NCBI GenBank assembly: GCA_012845835.1
Contig: JABAKD010000002.1
Coordinates: 22,316,454 to 22,380,453, forward strand
DNA: 64,000 nt
Direction: 5' to 3'
Source: Undaria pinnatifida
Taxonomy: Eukaryota; Sar; Phaeophyceae; Laminariales; Alariaceae
Of the stretch, positions 44,700 to 55,295 are shown one piece after another. A program made the translations under genes and the position numbers. Positions within the stretch are counted from its first letter, which is position 1; each line of letters begins with the position of its first letter. Under the pieces are notes generated by a model. The model was given only the letters and a program-made list of their open reading frames with translations, was not told where the DNA came from and did not search any database.

Positions 44700-45346
44700 A
44701 GGGTATTAGTCCGTTTGACCACTTGCACAGGTTAACCAATAGCTTACCCAAACTAAGCCTTATAACACTCTCCCCCCCTGAAACGGCGGGATAGCAGGTC
44801 GGCCGGATATACGGCGGACCTCTGTCAATATCCAAGCCGTTTCATTTCCTGGGGATACCAGGAAGAGTATTTTTTTTCAAGTTCGCCATGGGAAAATCTG
44901 AAAAAGTTTATTATGGTGGATGTGGGGATCGAACCCCCGACCCAAAAACCCATGGGCTGTCGACGATGCCATTCGTTAAGGACTTTAGTGGGGTATTAGT
45001 CCGTTTGACCACTTGCAACTGGTTAACCGATAGCTTACCCAAACTAATCCTTATAACACTCTCCCCCCCTGAAACGGCGGGATAGCAGGTCGGCCGGATA
45101 TACGGCGGACCTCTGTCAATATCCAAGCCGTTTCATTTCCTGGGGATACCAGGAAGAGTATTTTTCAAGTTCGCCATGGGAAAATCTGAAAAAGTTTATT
45201 ATGGTGGATGTGGGGATCGAACCCCCGACCCAAAAACCCATGGGCTGTCGACGATGCCATTCGTTAAGGACTTTAGTGGGGTATTAGTCCGTTTGACCAC
45301 TTGCAACTGGTTAACCAATAGCTTACCCAAACTAAGCCTTATAACA
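44700..45346 (-). repeat. SINE-like family C, tandem ~288-bp units
   Basis: GGGAAAATCTGAAAAAG recurs at ~44889 and ~45177, and the preceding C-run and following tRNA-like block recur too, so two full units and a partial one lie head to tail. On the minus strand each has AAGTGGTCAAACGG, the A-box-like part, and GGGGTTCGATCCCC (B box) with a long spacer, like a Leu/Ser-type tRNA. A single diverged copy is at 53405-53670. Confidence 0.78.
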
Positions 45347-45529
45347 ACTTGGCTTATCGAGCTAGTGGAAAATTGGTCTTGAGACCGCCAATTTTTTCTT
45401 TTAGGCGCCACCGCCGGGGTACGGTATGGTATAATCTGTGTTACAGAAGAACAGCAGTGTAGACGTATGTGTTATTTCCTATGAGTGCATCTGTGTATGT
45501 ATGCAGTGTGCCCATCGCAGTACTTGGAA

Positions 45530-45766
45530 AAGTAAAAGATCTAGACTAGTACTTGCAGCCTGCCCGATGAGCCGTATAGTTTTGTAATATACGGAGATAA
45601 CATTCATGATTCAGGTAATGTACAAGCGATATAGGATATTTGTTACTGGGAAATTAGTGTTTTCTATTGGATGGTGGTGTGTTGTCAGAATGTCAGCCAC
45701 CCCGCTGGAAACATGCCTTCTACGGTATGTTTAGTTCTGGGTTGATTCCGATGGGGTACGCCCTTT
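45530..45766 (-). repeat. composite repeat GHI, parts H and G (5' piece), minus
   Basis: Inverted match to 27000-27315; broken at CCCTTT (45766) by the LINE insert and resumed at 46851. Confidence 0.8.
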
Positions 45767-46214
45767 GATGTTTGGGGAGTTTGTTGGGGGTAAGGGCTAC
45801 TCAGGGGGGCAAGAGAAAGACTGGATGGATCATCTGAAGGAGGATATGTCGGTCTTTGGAATGAAATTCGAAGGATGGCGAAAGACTGCTCAGAAGGCTG
45901 GCAGATGGTTTCGAAGAGTAGAGGAGGGAGCCGAGTTGTTCATGCGGAATTGGCATGAAACGAAGAGACGCAAAGCTGCAGAGCGACGCGCAAAGGCTGC
46001 GGCAGCGCCATCCACCGTTGGCATCTCTAAGCGGCCGGGCGGAGGGGGAAGGGGGGGGGGGGCGGGGAGGGGACTGGGGAACGGGGGGAGGGGGGGAGGG
46101 GGAAAGGGAGGAAGGGGGGAGGGGGGAGCGTCATGCCCAAGAGACAGAAGTCTGGGTTTGGCCATCATCGTATTGAAAGTTGTGGGCCTTTTTATAATGG
46201 CCGTCACAAGATAG
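45767..46214 (+). pseudogene. LINE ORF2 C-terminal end
   Basis: MFGEFVGGKGYSGGQEKDWM, HLKEDMSVFG, then WRKTAQKAGRWFRRVEEGAE and LFMRNWHETKRRKAAERRAK. This fits the region after the RT in LINE proteins ('W...L..D...FG...WR..AQ....W...V..G...FM..WH..E'). A Gly/Arg-rich tail from the G-tract (46036-46130) follows. RT and endonuclease are missing because of 5' truncation. Confidence 0.6.
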
Positions 46215-46339
46215 CATAAGACCGACCTGACTTCTTCGCCATGTTGCGTTCTCTCCCAGGCGCCATTGATGATGGACGTGATACCCTCTGTTAGCCCAAT
46301 GCCATCCTTAGCCAGTTCGTAGGGTCTGCTAGTATGACA

Positions 46340-46503
46340 TTTTTCTTTTGTTTTTTCTTTTTCTTTTTCTTTTTCTTCTCTTCTTTTTTCCTTGTTTTCT
46401 TGTCTTTTTCTTCTCTTTGCTTGCCTTTTTCGTTTTGTTTCGTTTTTCCTCTCTTTTCTTTCCTTTCCTTTATCTTCTTTTCTTTTCTTTGTTTATTTTT
46501 CTC
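46340..46503 (+). repeat. polypyrimidine (TTTTC) tract in the LINE 3' UTR
   Basis: Long run of TTTTC/TTTCC words; the complementary purine tract occurs at 54825-54970 and 55105-55295 in minus-strand copies. Frames across it are low-complexity artefacts. Confidence 0.85.
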
Positions 46504-46850
46504 CAATTGACTTACGCCTGTCGTGCGTATGCGTAGTGATAGATACTATTAATACGTGTAATATATACGTGGTAGTCTTCCTTGGGTGGCAATCGGAATA
46601 TTTGGTTTCTCCAGGTGTGAGTAGTGAGACGTATGCACCGGCCTGGACCTGGCACATCGTAGACTGACTCCCGATTTCACTTTTATATGTTTCTGGTGGA
46701 GGCATGAATTGCGTCAGCTGTGATATATGCGTGGATCATCTTGGGTTGTGTGTGTTTTTCCCTGGGGTATTCCTCAGCTCCAGAGTGACTGGAGCCTGTC
46801 CTGTGACCACGGACTTGATTATGCGAGTTAGTGTGAGAACAACAACAACA

Positions 46851-47050
46851 ATCAGTCTTGGTTTGGTCCAGTTTTTGCCTCCGATTTGTGGGCGGCGTCT
46901 GGCCGATCTTGACTCATCCCGTGTCTTGATTGTGATCATATACATGCTTATGCCGTTTTACGAATGCTGCCGAGGGCCCATCGACGGCTCCCACCTTGAC
47001 ATGATCCATTGCATGATGACCTAGGCAACCCCGTGTACGAGGTACTCCAA
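46851..47050 (-). repeat. composite repeat GHI, resumed part G
   Basis: AGTCTTGGTTTGGTCCAGTT to GCATGATGACCTAGGCAACC, parallel to 50289-50490. Confidence 0.8.
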
Positions 47051-47104
47051 TACTCCATCCAATACGCTAGCGAATGGTGACGTCACCAGAGGTCGTACAG
47101 CGAG

Positions 47105-47842
47105 GAAGCCTAAACACTTGTTCATACTAGGGAACAATGACCATTATATTAGAACCAATACTCGTGGAGATGAAGGCGCTGGACCGGCGCTGACTCAAGA
47201 CACTTTTTCCCGGTATGCTTCTGGAGCGGTTTTTCTCCGTCGTCGACCTTCACCCTGTACACGACAGTGACGGAACCCGCACGTACACCAGCAACAACAG
47301 AAAGCAAGACCATCGAGACGTAGCCTAAGACAACCAGATACAGGAAGAGGCGGAGCAGTCAGGGATTGACAGCGTGAGCCAGAAGAGCCACGGTCCTTCC
47401 ACCTGCTAGCCAGACCTCCTTGTACATGCTTGCATTGAGCGAGCGATTTCGGGGCTGAGTTTTGAGCTGCAGTTACGAGCGATTCTGCGCGACGATGATT
47501 GTGAAAGGGGGGATGGCAGTGGAAGGACGGCCAGCAAAGCTAATGGAAATGAGCATGGAGCAGCAGCATGCTTGTGCACAGCAGGGGTTTTGGGGAAGGT
47601 CAGGGGAGGAAGCAAGCAGGACAGAGCAAGAGGGGAGGGGACCGCCCCTGCCGCGCCAGCACGAGCCTCGGCTCACAAAAGGCGCGTATTCGTTTCCCTT
47701 GATTCTACTTGTGTTGTTCCATACTTCTCTGTAGAGTTGATTGGTGTGTTGTTTTTGTGTGTGTATCAGGTGGTACAAACAGTTCAGTAGTGTCGTTAAT
47801 TCCTGAAGAGTTCAAGTCGATTTTTCGTTTTTCAAGGCACAT
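47105..47842 (+). repeat. family J repeat, inverted partner of 26118-26850
   Basis: Carries the parallel broken frame CSYERFCATMIVKGGMAVEG and QQHACAQQGFWG at 47462-47734. Confidence 0.75.
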
Positions 47843-47861
47843 ACTCCGCACATATGATCCC

Positions 47862-48416
47862 CCCCGCCCCCAACGCCCCCTCCTTCCTCACCACCCGCAC
47901 CATCGCTTAGACCTAGCACCACGCGTATAGCAAACCCCTGCATCTATGCGACCTAAAGCGCCCCCCCCCCGAACCTCCCCCCCCCCTCCCCCACAAGAAA
48001 GATTTATAGTTTCCACACACAAATTAAGCTGCCCCACCTGTCCCTCCCCCCCCCCCGCCCCCCTTTTGATCAAAATCAGGCCCCCACGTCCTGAAAAACT
48101 CCGCCCTCCCCTCACCGGTTATTCGACTTGCAGGATTCACTTGATAAACTGATGCATTTCCTTCCACAGCTGTCGGATTTTGTCCCCCTCAGAAACGGGT
48201 TTCATAGTTTCCGCGCGCAGACTGCCTGACATCACCCTGTTGACCCTGATAGCTACGCTGTAGCTGCAAGGGGAGTCGCCGACCTGTATCCTTAATGAGG
48301 ACACACAACCCGTAATACGCGCGATCGGAGTATCACACACAGCTTGCAAAGATGAGTTTCGACAACATATTCGATCTCACAGCTGGAGTGTCGTATTTTA
48401 GTTTTTATAATATAAT
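47862..48416. repeat. foldback-family copy (C-rich core and right arm)
   Basis: C-runs at 47860-48062, then CACCGGTTATTCGACTTGC (~48113) and the right arm to CTCACAGCTGGAGTGTCG and TTTTTATAATATAATA. Confidence 0.85.
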
Positions 48417-49099
48417 AACACGGCATGATTCTGTATTAGGGTCGCATGTAAGTTGGCACGACTTTCGTGATAACTTTTGAGAAAGATGGCACATTCACTC
48501 GTGGTTCTTTCTGCCCGATATCCTTCCCTTTGTGTCAAGCCACTTGGGGCGACAACGGGCAATCGCCCAGGTGGATGAGGTGGAAAAGAGGACCCAGCCT
48601 GGGCGAGGAGACCAATGAGGCGGAGGGAAGGTCGGCCCGACGGCCGGGGTCAGTACTACTAGAGAGGGACGGATGTAGCACGAGATGAAATGTTAATGAC
48701 TTTTTAACGGTCGTTCTATTTTTGATGTTTTCCGCGCGTTCTTGTGTGCTTGTTGAAATGGTACGCTGCTGACGACGTATCTGGCAGCAGATAATGGTAC
48801 CACGGTCGTATCCAGTCCAACTAAATATTTCATGATTTCCGTGCTTTCTAAGTACGAGGATGTTGGGGACATGTAGTAGCCCCCCCCCGTGACTGAGCTG
48901 AGACGTACGGTATGACCACACATATGTAGCCCGCTCCCGCCATGAGACAGCTGAGAATTGATCAGCTTTGCTGCATGATTTGGCAATTGGGGGTATCATT
49001 GCTGTTGGGATTTACTATCTACAAGATATCTTCTATGACACTATTTGGTTAGTCTTGGGATTTTTCGGGGTTGTGTTATTTTATGGAAGATATTAGGTA
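48417..49099. other. unassigned spacer
   Basis: No gene recognised; a 154-codon minus frame at 48535-48999 has no motif. Contains AGCTGAGA repeats near 48890-48960. Confidence 0.35.
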
Positions 49100-49576
49100 T
49101 ACCTGGTATTAATAGTATTGGGTGAAAGTGTACACGAATAAATTGTGGACGATTTGTTTTTTAATCAATAACATCGGTGATTGTCATTGCGCAAGCATAC
49201 GCGCATGTGCACGTATGTCACGAATGATAATTCATGGTCGGTTGACTTTATTTGTGGTATGATATCACTCATCAGGTGCTCTCCCAATGGGTGTCTAATA
49301 CGATGGGAGATGTGATGTTTGATTGCGTGATCATATCAGTGCTGATTTTTTTTGTTTTTTCTGTCAACTCTGTTGGTACATGTCGCAAGGCATCGTGTCT
49401 CGTTCAGCGGACACGTCGATTCAATATACATGCGCTTGGACTGATGATCAGATTGATGGTGATTTACTGTAGGTATAATATAGACTTGGGGGGATATTGG
49501 ATTTGAATTTTTGAAGATGTTATATATTCGGGTTTTGGATTTGTGACTAGGGAATGTCAAATATGTGCTGGTAGAA

Positions 49577-49793
49577 TTGTTGTTGTTGTTGTTGTTGTTG
49601 TTCTCACATAACTCGCATAATCAAGTCCGTGGTCACAGGACAGGCTCCAGTCACTCTGGAGCTGAGGAATACCCCAGGGAAAAACACAAACCAAAGGTGG
49701 TACACGCATATATCACAGCTGACGCACTTCATGCCTCCACCAGAAACATATAAAAGTGAAATCGGGAGTCAGTCTACGATGTGCCAGGTCCAT
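49577..49793 (-). mobile_element. LINE 3' end with (GTT)n, truncated copy
   Basis: GTT run, then CTCACATAACTCGCATAATC and GTCCGTGGTCACAGG to GTCTACGATGTGCCAGGTCC; minus-strand copy of the 3' UTR at 46620-46850. Confidence 0.85.
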
Positions 49794-49805
49794 AATAAGG
49801 AACTA

Positions 49806-49977
49806 CAGTAGGTGGCCCTATACAGTGCGGGTATGTGTCACGAAAATTTACCCGCACTATACCGGCCACCCGCACTATATATCAACCGGCCACTTATAAT
49901 AGAGGGGTCCATATTGTGCCAAACGATTTCACCCGCACAATATCGGACACCCGCACTATATAGGGCCACCTACTCTG
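49806..49977. mobile_element. 172-bp TA-flanked TIR MITE (pogo-like ends)
   Basis: Flanked by TA (49804-49805 and 49978-49979). Ends: CAGTAGGTGGCCCTATACAG and, inverted, CAGAGTAGGTGGCCCTATAT. Internal CCCGCACTATA words recur in both orientations. TA duplication and a CAG start fit Tc1/mariner-pogo-type MITEs; no ORF. Confidence 0.78.
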
Positions 49978-50559
49978 TACACGTTTTATTTTCGGGATGA
50001 ATGGATCAGATGTAGAGGCATTGCTATCAAGGCAGACATACAAGCAGGGAGGATAAAAGATCTAGTACTTGCAGCCTGCCCGATAAGGGTATAGTTTTGT
50101 AATCTACGGAGATAACTTTCATGATTCACGTATGTACGAGCGATATAGGATATTTGGTATAGTATTGGGAAATTGGTGTTTTCTATTGGATGGTGGTGTG
50201 TTGTCCGAATGTCAGCCACCCTGATGGAAGCATGCCTTCTACGGTATGTTTGGTTCTGGGTTGATTCTGATGGGGTACACCCTTTATATCAGTCTTGGTT
50301 TGGTCCAGTTTTTGCCCCTGATTTGTGGGCGGCTTCTGACCGATCTTGACTCATTTCATGCGTAGACAACGATAATATACATACTTGTGCCTTTTTTACG
50401 ACTGCTGCCGAGGGCCCATCGACGGCTCCCACCTTGACATGATCAACTGCCTGATGACCTAGGCAACCCCGTGAACGACGTACTCCCATAAAATGCGTCG
50501 ACAATTAATTGTGTCTTTTTTTTTGCTAGTCAATTTGTTGTTTTTTCGCCCCTTTTGAT

Positions 50560-51165
50560 GCGGTGGGTATTCACCCGGAAATTACCCGTACCCGGGACTT
50601 CTGTGAGTTCTGTACAACCCTACCCGTACCCGGAACGTCTGTGAATTCTGTACGACATTCATACCCGTACCCCAACTTTCCATTTTCGCTATGTCTGTAG
50701 GGCACACACAAAACCATACCCGGGGTATTTACCCCGGCTATTACCGTACAAAGAACTTCTGTAACTTATGTAGGACACTAATACCCGTACCCGGAACTTC
50801 TGGAAGTTCTATACGCCGGTGCCACAAAGACCCAGGGTAAGGGTACAGCATGTTTATACCTGCCCGGAACTTCTGGGAGTTCTGTACGTCCGTGCCACAA
50901 TACCCGAAAGTTCTGAAGTTTTGCAGAACTTTCATACCCGTACCCGGAACTTCTGTGAGTTCTGCAAGACCCGTGCCACAATACCCGGGGTACGGGTACA
51001 GCATGTTTTGTACCCGACCGGAACCTCTACGAGTTCTGCATGCCTGTGCCACAAAATCCCAAAGTTCTGGAAGTTCTGTAACACTTCCATACCCGTACCA
51101 GAAGCTTCTGGAAGTTCTGTAAGACCCCCATACTCTTATCCGGAATCCACAAACCCTGCAGAACT
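50560..51165. repeat. minisatellite, TACCCGTACCCGGAACTTCT-type units
   Basis: About eight diverged units of ~70-90 bp built from TACCCGTACCCGGAACTTCT, GAGTTCTGTA and RTGCCACAAA. Frames on either strand are repeat by-products. Confidence 0.85.
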
Positions 51166-51225
51166 TAAGCGTGAAATCTTCTATCTCACAGCTGGGCGCG
51201 TGTTTTGATTTTTATAATATACAAA
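51166..51225. repeat. foldback-family right terminus after the minisatellite
   Basis: GAAATCTTCTATCTCACAGC and GTTTTGATTTTTATAATATAC, matching the right tip of the palindromic family, so the minisatellite may fill such an element. Confidence 0.6.
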
Positions 51226-51549
51226 GTTTTTGCGGCTGACGCCGCCCGCTCAATGAAGCGAACCCAAGGTTTTGGCATTGGCCGCCAGCGGTGGCAAACG
51301 TGAATAGGCATTGTTCCTTAACTCTTCCATTCCATAACTCTTTGATCATTATTCCATTTCCCTTATTATTGTCCTCCAATAATTTGCAGGGGGTCCTTCA
51401 TTCAGCAAACAACGTGACGTTGTGTTAACACGATTCAAATGTCTTACTCCGTATAGCGAAAGAACGCAGCTCTTGTCCTTATTTATCGCACCATGATCCT
51501 ATCCTTCAGGGCTGATCAACGCCTCACCTGGATACGCACACCACCACCA

Positions 51550-51808
51550 AACCCCATATTGTACAAAAGACGTCAGCTGTGAGTTCGACGAATTCAAGGT
51601 CGATACTCATCTTTGCAGGCTGCACACTATAGACTAGTCTAATATAACAATAAAAATACACTCCAGCAGTGAGATCGACTAGTTTGTCGAAACTCATATT
51701 TGCAAGCTGTGTGTGATACTTCGATCGCGCGTAATACGAGTTGTGTATCCCCATTAAGGATATAGGTCGGCAACTCCCTTTGAAACTACACAGTGCAGCT
51801 GTCAGGGT
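51550..51808. repeat. two nested foldback-family left ends
   Basis: GTCAGCTGTGAGTTCGACGA at ~51568 and a second AAATACACTCCAGCAGTGAG at ~51653 followed by the left-arm order; broken at 51808 by the poly(A)-family insert. Confidence 0.75.
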
Positions 51809-52132
51809 CACACTACCAGGAAAGATGCCGTTTCGGGTGGCTATCTCCACCGCACCTGACCCTCAGGGAGCAGGCCGGGTAGACATACTCACGCATCCGT
51901 ATACAACCGGAAGCTTGCGTTGCCGGGGTAGTAACGAGGATCGCCGATAGGGACAGCTCACGCTACCGCTATAGTGGGAACCGAAGGACACGCCAGCTAG
52001 CGCTGGATTGCGAAGGCGATTGAGTTAAATCGGCACACGACGTGTATGAAATACGTGGAAGTGTGGTGAGCTTAAGCTTTCTTTTTCCCCATCCGCCGGA
52101 GGATATGAAAAAGTAAAAAAAAAAAAAAAAAA
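51809..52132 (+). mobile_element. poly(A)-tailed retroinsert, family E
   Basis: GGTGGCTATCTCCACCGCAC, CGCCGATAGGGACAGCTCAC, GCCAGCTAGCGCTGG, CCCCATCCGCCGGAGGAT and a run of ~20 A. Copies at 58953, 61955 and 24869 (minus) share the 3' end and differ at the 5' end. Confidence 0.8.
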
Positions 52133-52974
52133 AAACACCGAATACCATCTGCCTCCGTTCCCCTTGCCGCCTCCTGCGGTAAGGCATGCTGCGAAGCATG
52201 CGCTAGCAGGCTTGTAGCGAGTGGGGGGGGGTCTTTCTGGCGGGTGTACGGCCGGACGCACCCTCAAGGAGTGATACCTTCTTGCTGCTGCGTGTGGCCG
52301 CGAGGCTTAGGCGTGGCGGTAGAGTTGGGTCGTACGTGGTGCGTTAATCATGGTCACCTACGATTCGCGCGTCTTTTTAGGCAGCATCGGCGGAGCCGCA
52401 ATGCTTAATCGGGATGCTCGTGCACTGAGACAGGCGCCACCACGAGCCACACTACGCCGCAGTCTTGGTTTGAGTGGAGGGAATTGCGCTGGCAGGAGGC
52501 TGGACTCGACGACGGAGGAGGAGGGCGACTGGCCGTCGACGGGCGGGGAAGAGACGGATTGAACTCTCCCTGAACGACAACTTTTGTTCTTCAGAGCAGC
52601 ACCGCAAGCTGCGAGGAGCGTTTTGTTTCTTGGGACGGGGGAAAAAGGGAACCGATTGGAATTGAGCGTCAACGAGAGCAAGTGCGAATGAGGGGCCGAG
52701 TGAGCTAAGGCGATGAGGCGGCTATGGAGAGCCACAGTAGAAGGATGGCACACGGAGACCCACGACCCGCACGCACACCATCATCACGAGAGCAGCGATC
52801 GTCTTTTTTCAGGGGGTTTTTACGAGGCAGTAGTACAACATGTTACTTACGTCATTGATTTTTGTAGAGTTGGTAAGAGTTTTATACCTTTCATGGCGAA
52901 CGACCCCCAGCAATTTCAATTTTCAGGCACGGGCGTCGTGGCTGCGCTGCAACCTGTCAGATAACCCGGGAAGA
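52133..52974. other. unassigned, no repeat partner noticed
   Basis: A frame at 52350-52562 (plus) and one at 52358-52753 (minus) have no recognised motif. Confidence 0.35.
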
Positions 52975-53412
52975 CGAGGCGATCATTTATATTTATATGG
53001 TGGTTTTGGTTCGATTGCTCTTTTTTCACTGCATGCCCGCCGGTCGTCACTCTGACAGCACTCCAGACAGCAGGCGCGTTCGTCTGTGCTCACGATTACC
53101 GTGCGGTTCGTACGGTGCAGACCCCAACCGCTGTAGCTTGTAGCCGCGAGTTGGTCAGTTGTGGGAACGGGAGAACTCTATGTCTTAGTTGAATGGATAC
53201 CCGCGGCCATGTGAGTTGAGTTTGGACATTGAATCATTTCACTTGTGCGCCTTCTTCGTGTCGTGCGTTTTTAGGCGGGAAAGCGTAGTATTTCCCGGAC
53301 GAATTTTGATTTCATTTAGTTTTTCGGATCTTCCTAGAGGGCTACAGCATCTTTGTGTGACCACGGACTCTAGATGTTTGACGAGAGTTAATGTGAGACA
53401 GTCACAACTACA
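52975..53412 (+). repeat. AAC-tailed family D', plus copy
   Basis: About 430 bp matching the reverse complement of 59856-60255. Ends TTAATGTGAGACAGTCACAA with ACAAC. Only the last ~60 bp (GTGACCACGGACT..GTTAATGTGAGA) resemble the LINE family's 3' end. Confidence 0.75.
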
Positions 53413-53670
53413 ACACGGGCGGACCTGTCAATACCCAAGCGGTTTCATTTCTTGGGGATACGAGGGAGAGTATTTTTTATGTTTCAAGTTCAACATGGGG
53501 AAAGTCTGAAAAAGTTCATTTTTATGGTGGATGGTGGGATTTGAACCAACGACCCAAAAAAAACATGAGCTGTCGACGATGCCATTTATTTGTTGGGGAA
53601 TTAGTGGAGCATTGGTCCGTTTGACCACTTGCAAAAGGTTAACCAATAGCTTACCCAAACTGACCCTTGT
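53405..53670 (-). repeat. SINE-like family C, single diverged copy
   Basis: GGTTTCATTTCTTGGGGATA, then GGTGGGATTTGAACCAACGA (B box on minus) and TTTGACCACTTGCA; parallel to the 288-bp units at 44.7-45.3 kb. Confidence 0.75.
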
Positions 53671-53835
53671 TGGTGGCGTTGTTGTTCTCACATTAACTCG
53701 CATCATCAAGACTTTAAGTCCGTGGTCACAGGACAGGCTCCAGTCACTCTGGAGCTAAGGAATATATATTATACCCCAGAGAAAAACACAAACAACCCAA
53801 GGTGGTACACGCATAATATATCCTTGCCTTGTAAC
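53671..53835 (-). mobile_element. LINE 3' end, truncated copy
   Basis: GTTGTTGTTCTCACATTAAC to GGTGGTACACGCAT, carrying a small TATATT insertion; same orientation as 54242 and 54490. Confidence 0.8.
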
Positions 53836-54049
53836 ACAGCACTAAGTAAGGTACACGCCTGTACCCTGCATAATTTCCTGGGCCAAGTAAAGCAATGTGT
53901 GTCGCGGAATTAGGGATCTTTTCTAAGGAATGCCATGTGGTTCCAGTCTCTCTAATGAGTCCCGACGATTTTCGTGTTGTGAGGAGTGCAGCAGCGGTGC
54001 TTCTGTTACGTTTGAACTTTTTATTTCTGCCCTTCTCCATTCCTAGACG

Positions 54050-54235
54050 TAACTCACATCCGGGGTCACCAAGCACAGGCTCCAAGCTTTCCCCCCACTA
54101 CGGTACGGTACGCGGCTTCATTTTTATCGCGAGAAGGCTTCATTCAGCGATTCTTCCCTCTTCGACTCGCATCGAATAATTGTGCTTACCCACGCTATAA
54201 AGCGCTTTCGGCGGTCGGTCTCTAGAAATCTCCAT
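54050..54235 (-). repeat. SINE family A body, headless
   Basis: CCCCACTACGGTACGGTACG, TTTTTATCGCGAGAAGGC and TTCTTCCCTCTTCGACTCGC, the reverse complement of the family A body. Confidence 0.68.
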
Positions 54236-54241
54236 GACATA

Positions 54242-54488
54242 GTTGTTGTTGTTGTTGTTCTCACATTAACTCGCATAATCAAGTCCGTGGTCACAGGACA
54301 GTCACAGGACAGGCTCCAGTCACTCTGAAGCTGAGGAATACCCCAGGGAAAACACACACAATCCAAGGTGGAACACGCATATAATATATCACAGCTGACG
54401 CAATTCACGCCTCCACCAGAAACATATAAAAAGGAAATCGGGAGTCAGTCTACGATGTGCCAGGTCCATGCCGGTGCATACGTCTCAC
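54242..54488 (-). mobile_element. LINE 3' end, truncated copy
   Basis: (GTT)6 then the shared 3' UTR to ATGCCGGTGCATACGTCTCA. A 12-bp GTCACAGGACAG is duplicated at ~54290-54311. Confidence 0.85.
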
Positions 54489-54489
54489 T

Positions 54490-55295
54490 TGTTGTTGTTG
54501 TTCTCACATTAACTCGCATAATCAAGTCCGTGGTCACAGGAAGGCTGCTGTCACTCTGGAGCTGAGGAATACCCCAGGGAAAAACACACACAACCCACGG
54601 TGGTACACGCATATATCACAGCTGACGCAATTCATGCCTCCACCAGAAACATATAAAAGTGAAATCGGGAGTCAGTCTACGATGTGCCAGGTCCAGGCCG
54701 GTGCATACATACGTCTCACTACTCACGCCTGGAGAAACCAAATATTCCGATTGCCACCCAAGGAAGACCTACACGTATTATCTATCACTAATCATACGCA
54801 CGACAGGCATAAGTCAATTGGAGAAAAAGAAACAAGGAAAAGAAAAGAAGATAAAGGAAAGGAAAGAAAAGAGAAGAAAAAACGAAACAAGACGAAAAAG
54901 GCAAGCAAAGAGAAGAAAAAGACAAGAAAACCAAGAAAAGACAAGAAGACAGGAAAGCAAGGAAAGAAGAAGAGTTACTACTCACGCCTGGAGAAACCAA
55001 ATATTCCGATTGCCACCCAAGGAAGACTACCACGTATATATTACACGTATTAATAGTATCTATCACTACGCATACGCACGACAGACGTAAGTCAATTGGG
55101 GAAAAGAAACAAAGAAAAGAAAAAAAGATAAAGGAGAGGAAAGAAAAGAGAAAAAAACGAAACAAAACAAAAAAGGCAAGAAAAGAGAAGAAAATGACTA
55201 TTAATAGAAGAGCAAAAGACAATGAGACAAAAAGAGGAAGCAAGGCAAGGAAAAAAGAGGATGAAAAAGAAAAAGGAAAAAGAAAAGAAAGAAAA
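54490..55295 (-). mobile_element. LINE 3' UTR copy with internally duplicated purine-tract segment
   Basis: 54490-54825 is the 3' UTR, followed by the GAAAA-rich tract to 54970. Then ACTACTCACGCCTGGAGAAA restarts at 54976 and leads to a second GAAAA tract to 55295. So the segment of UTR plus tract is tandemly duplicated. Frames across it are artefacts. Confidence 0.8.

Larger units (their letters stand above)
45767..46850 (+). mobile_element. 5'-truncated LINE copy with 3' (AAC)n tail
   Basis: Inserted in the composite repeat: the uninterrupted version CCCTTTATATCAGTCTTGG is at ~50281-50299, and here CCCTTT and ATCAGTCTTGG flank the insert. It contains the end of a LINE ORF (45767-46214), a G-rich tract, a TTTTC-rich tract (46340-46503), a 3' UTR shared by seven other partial copies, and an (AAC)n tail. 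This links the ORF fragment and the AAC-tailed repeat into one element. Confidence 0.75.
49100..50490 (-). repeat. composite repeat GHI, longest copy, broken by two inserts
   Basis: Minus copy: part I 49100-49570, then a LINE 3' end (49577-49793) and a TIR MITE (49806-49977), then part H (49985-50150) and part G (50150-50490). Removing the inserts leaves the I-H-G order seen in plus copies at 24841-25570 and 26965-27315. Confidence 0.78.

Noticed and set aside
46291-46667. Lys/Glu-rich and Phe/Leu-rich frames
   Set aside because: Low-complexity translation of the TTTTC tract in the LINE 3' UTR; same for 54457-55243.
50741-51208. Overlapping 90-129 codon frames
   Set aside because: Translations of a minisatellite.
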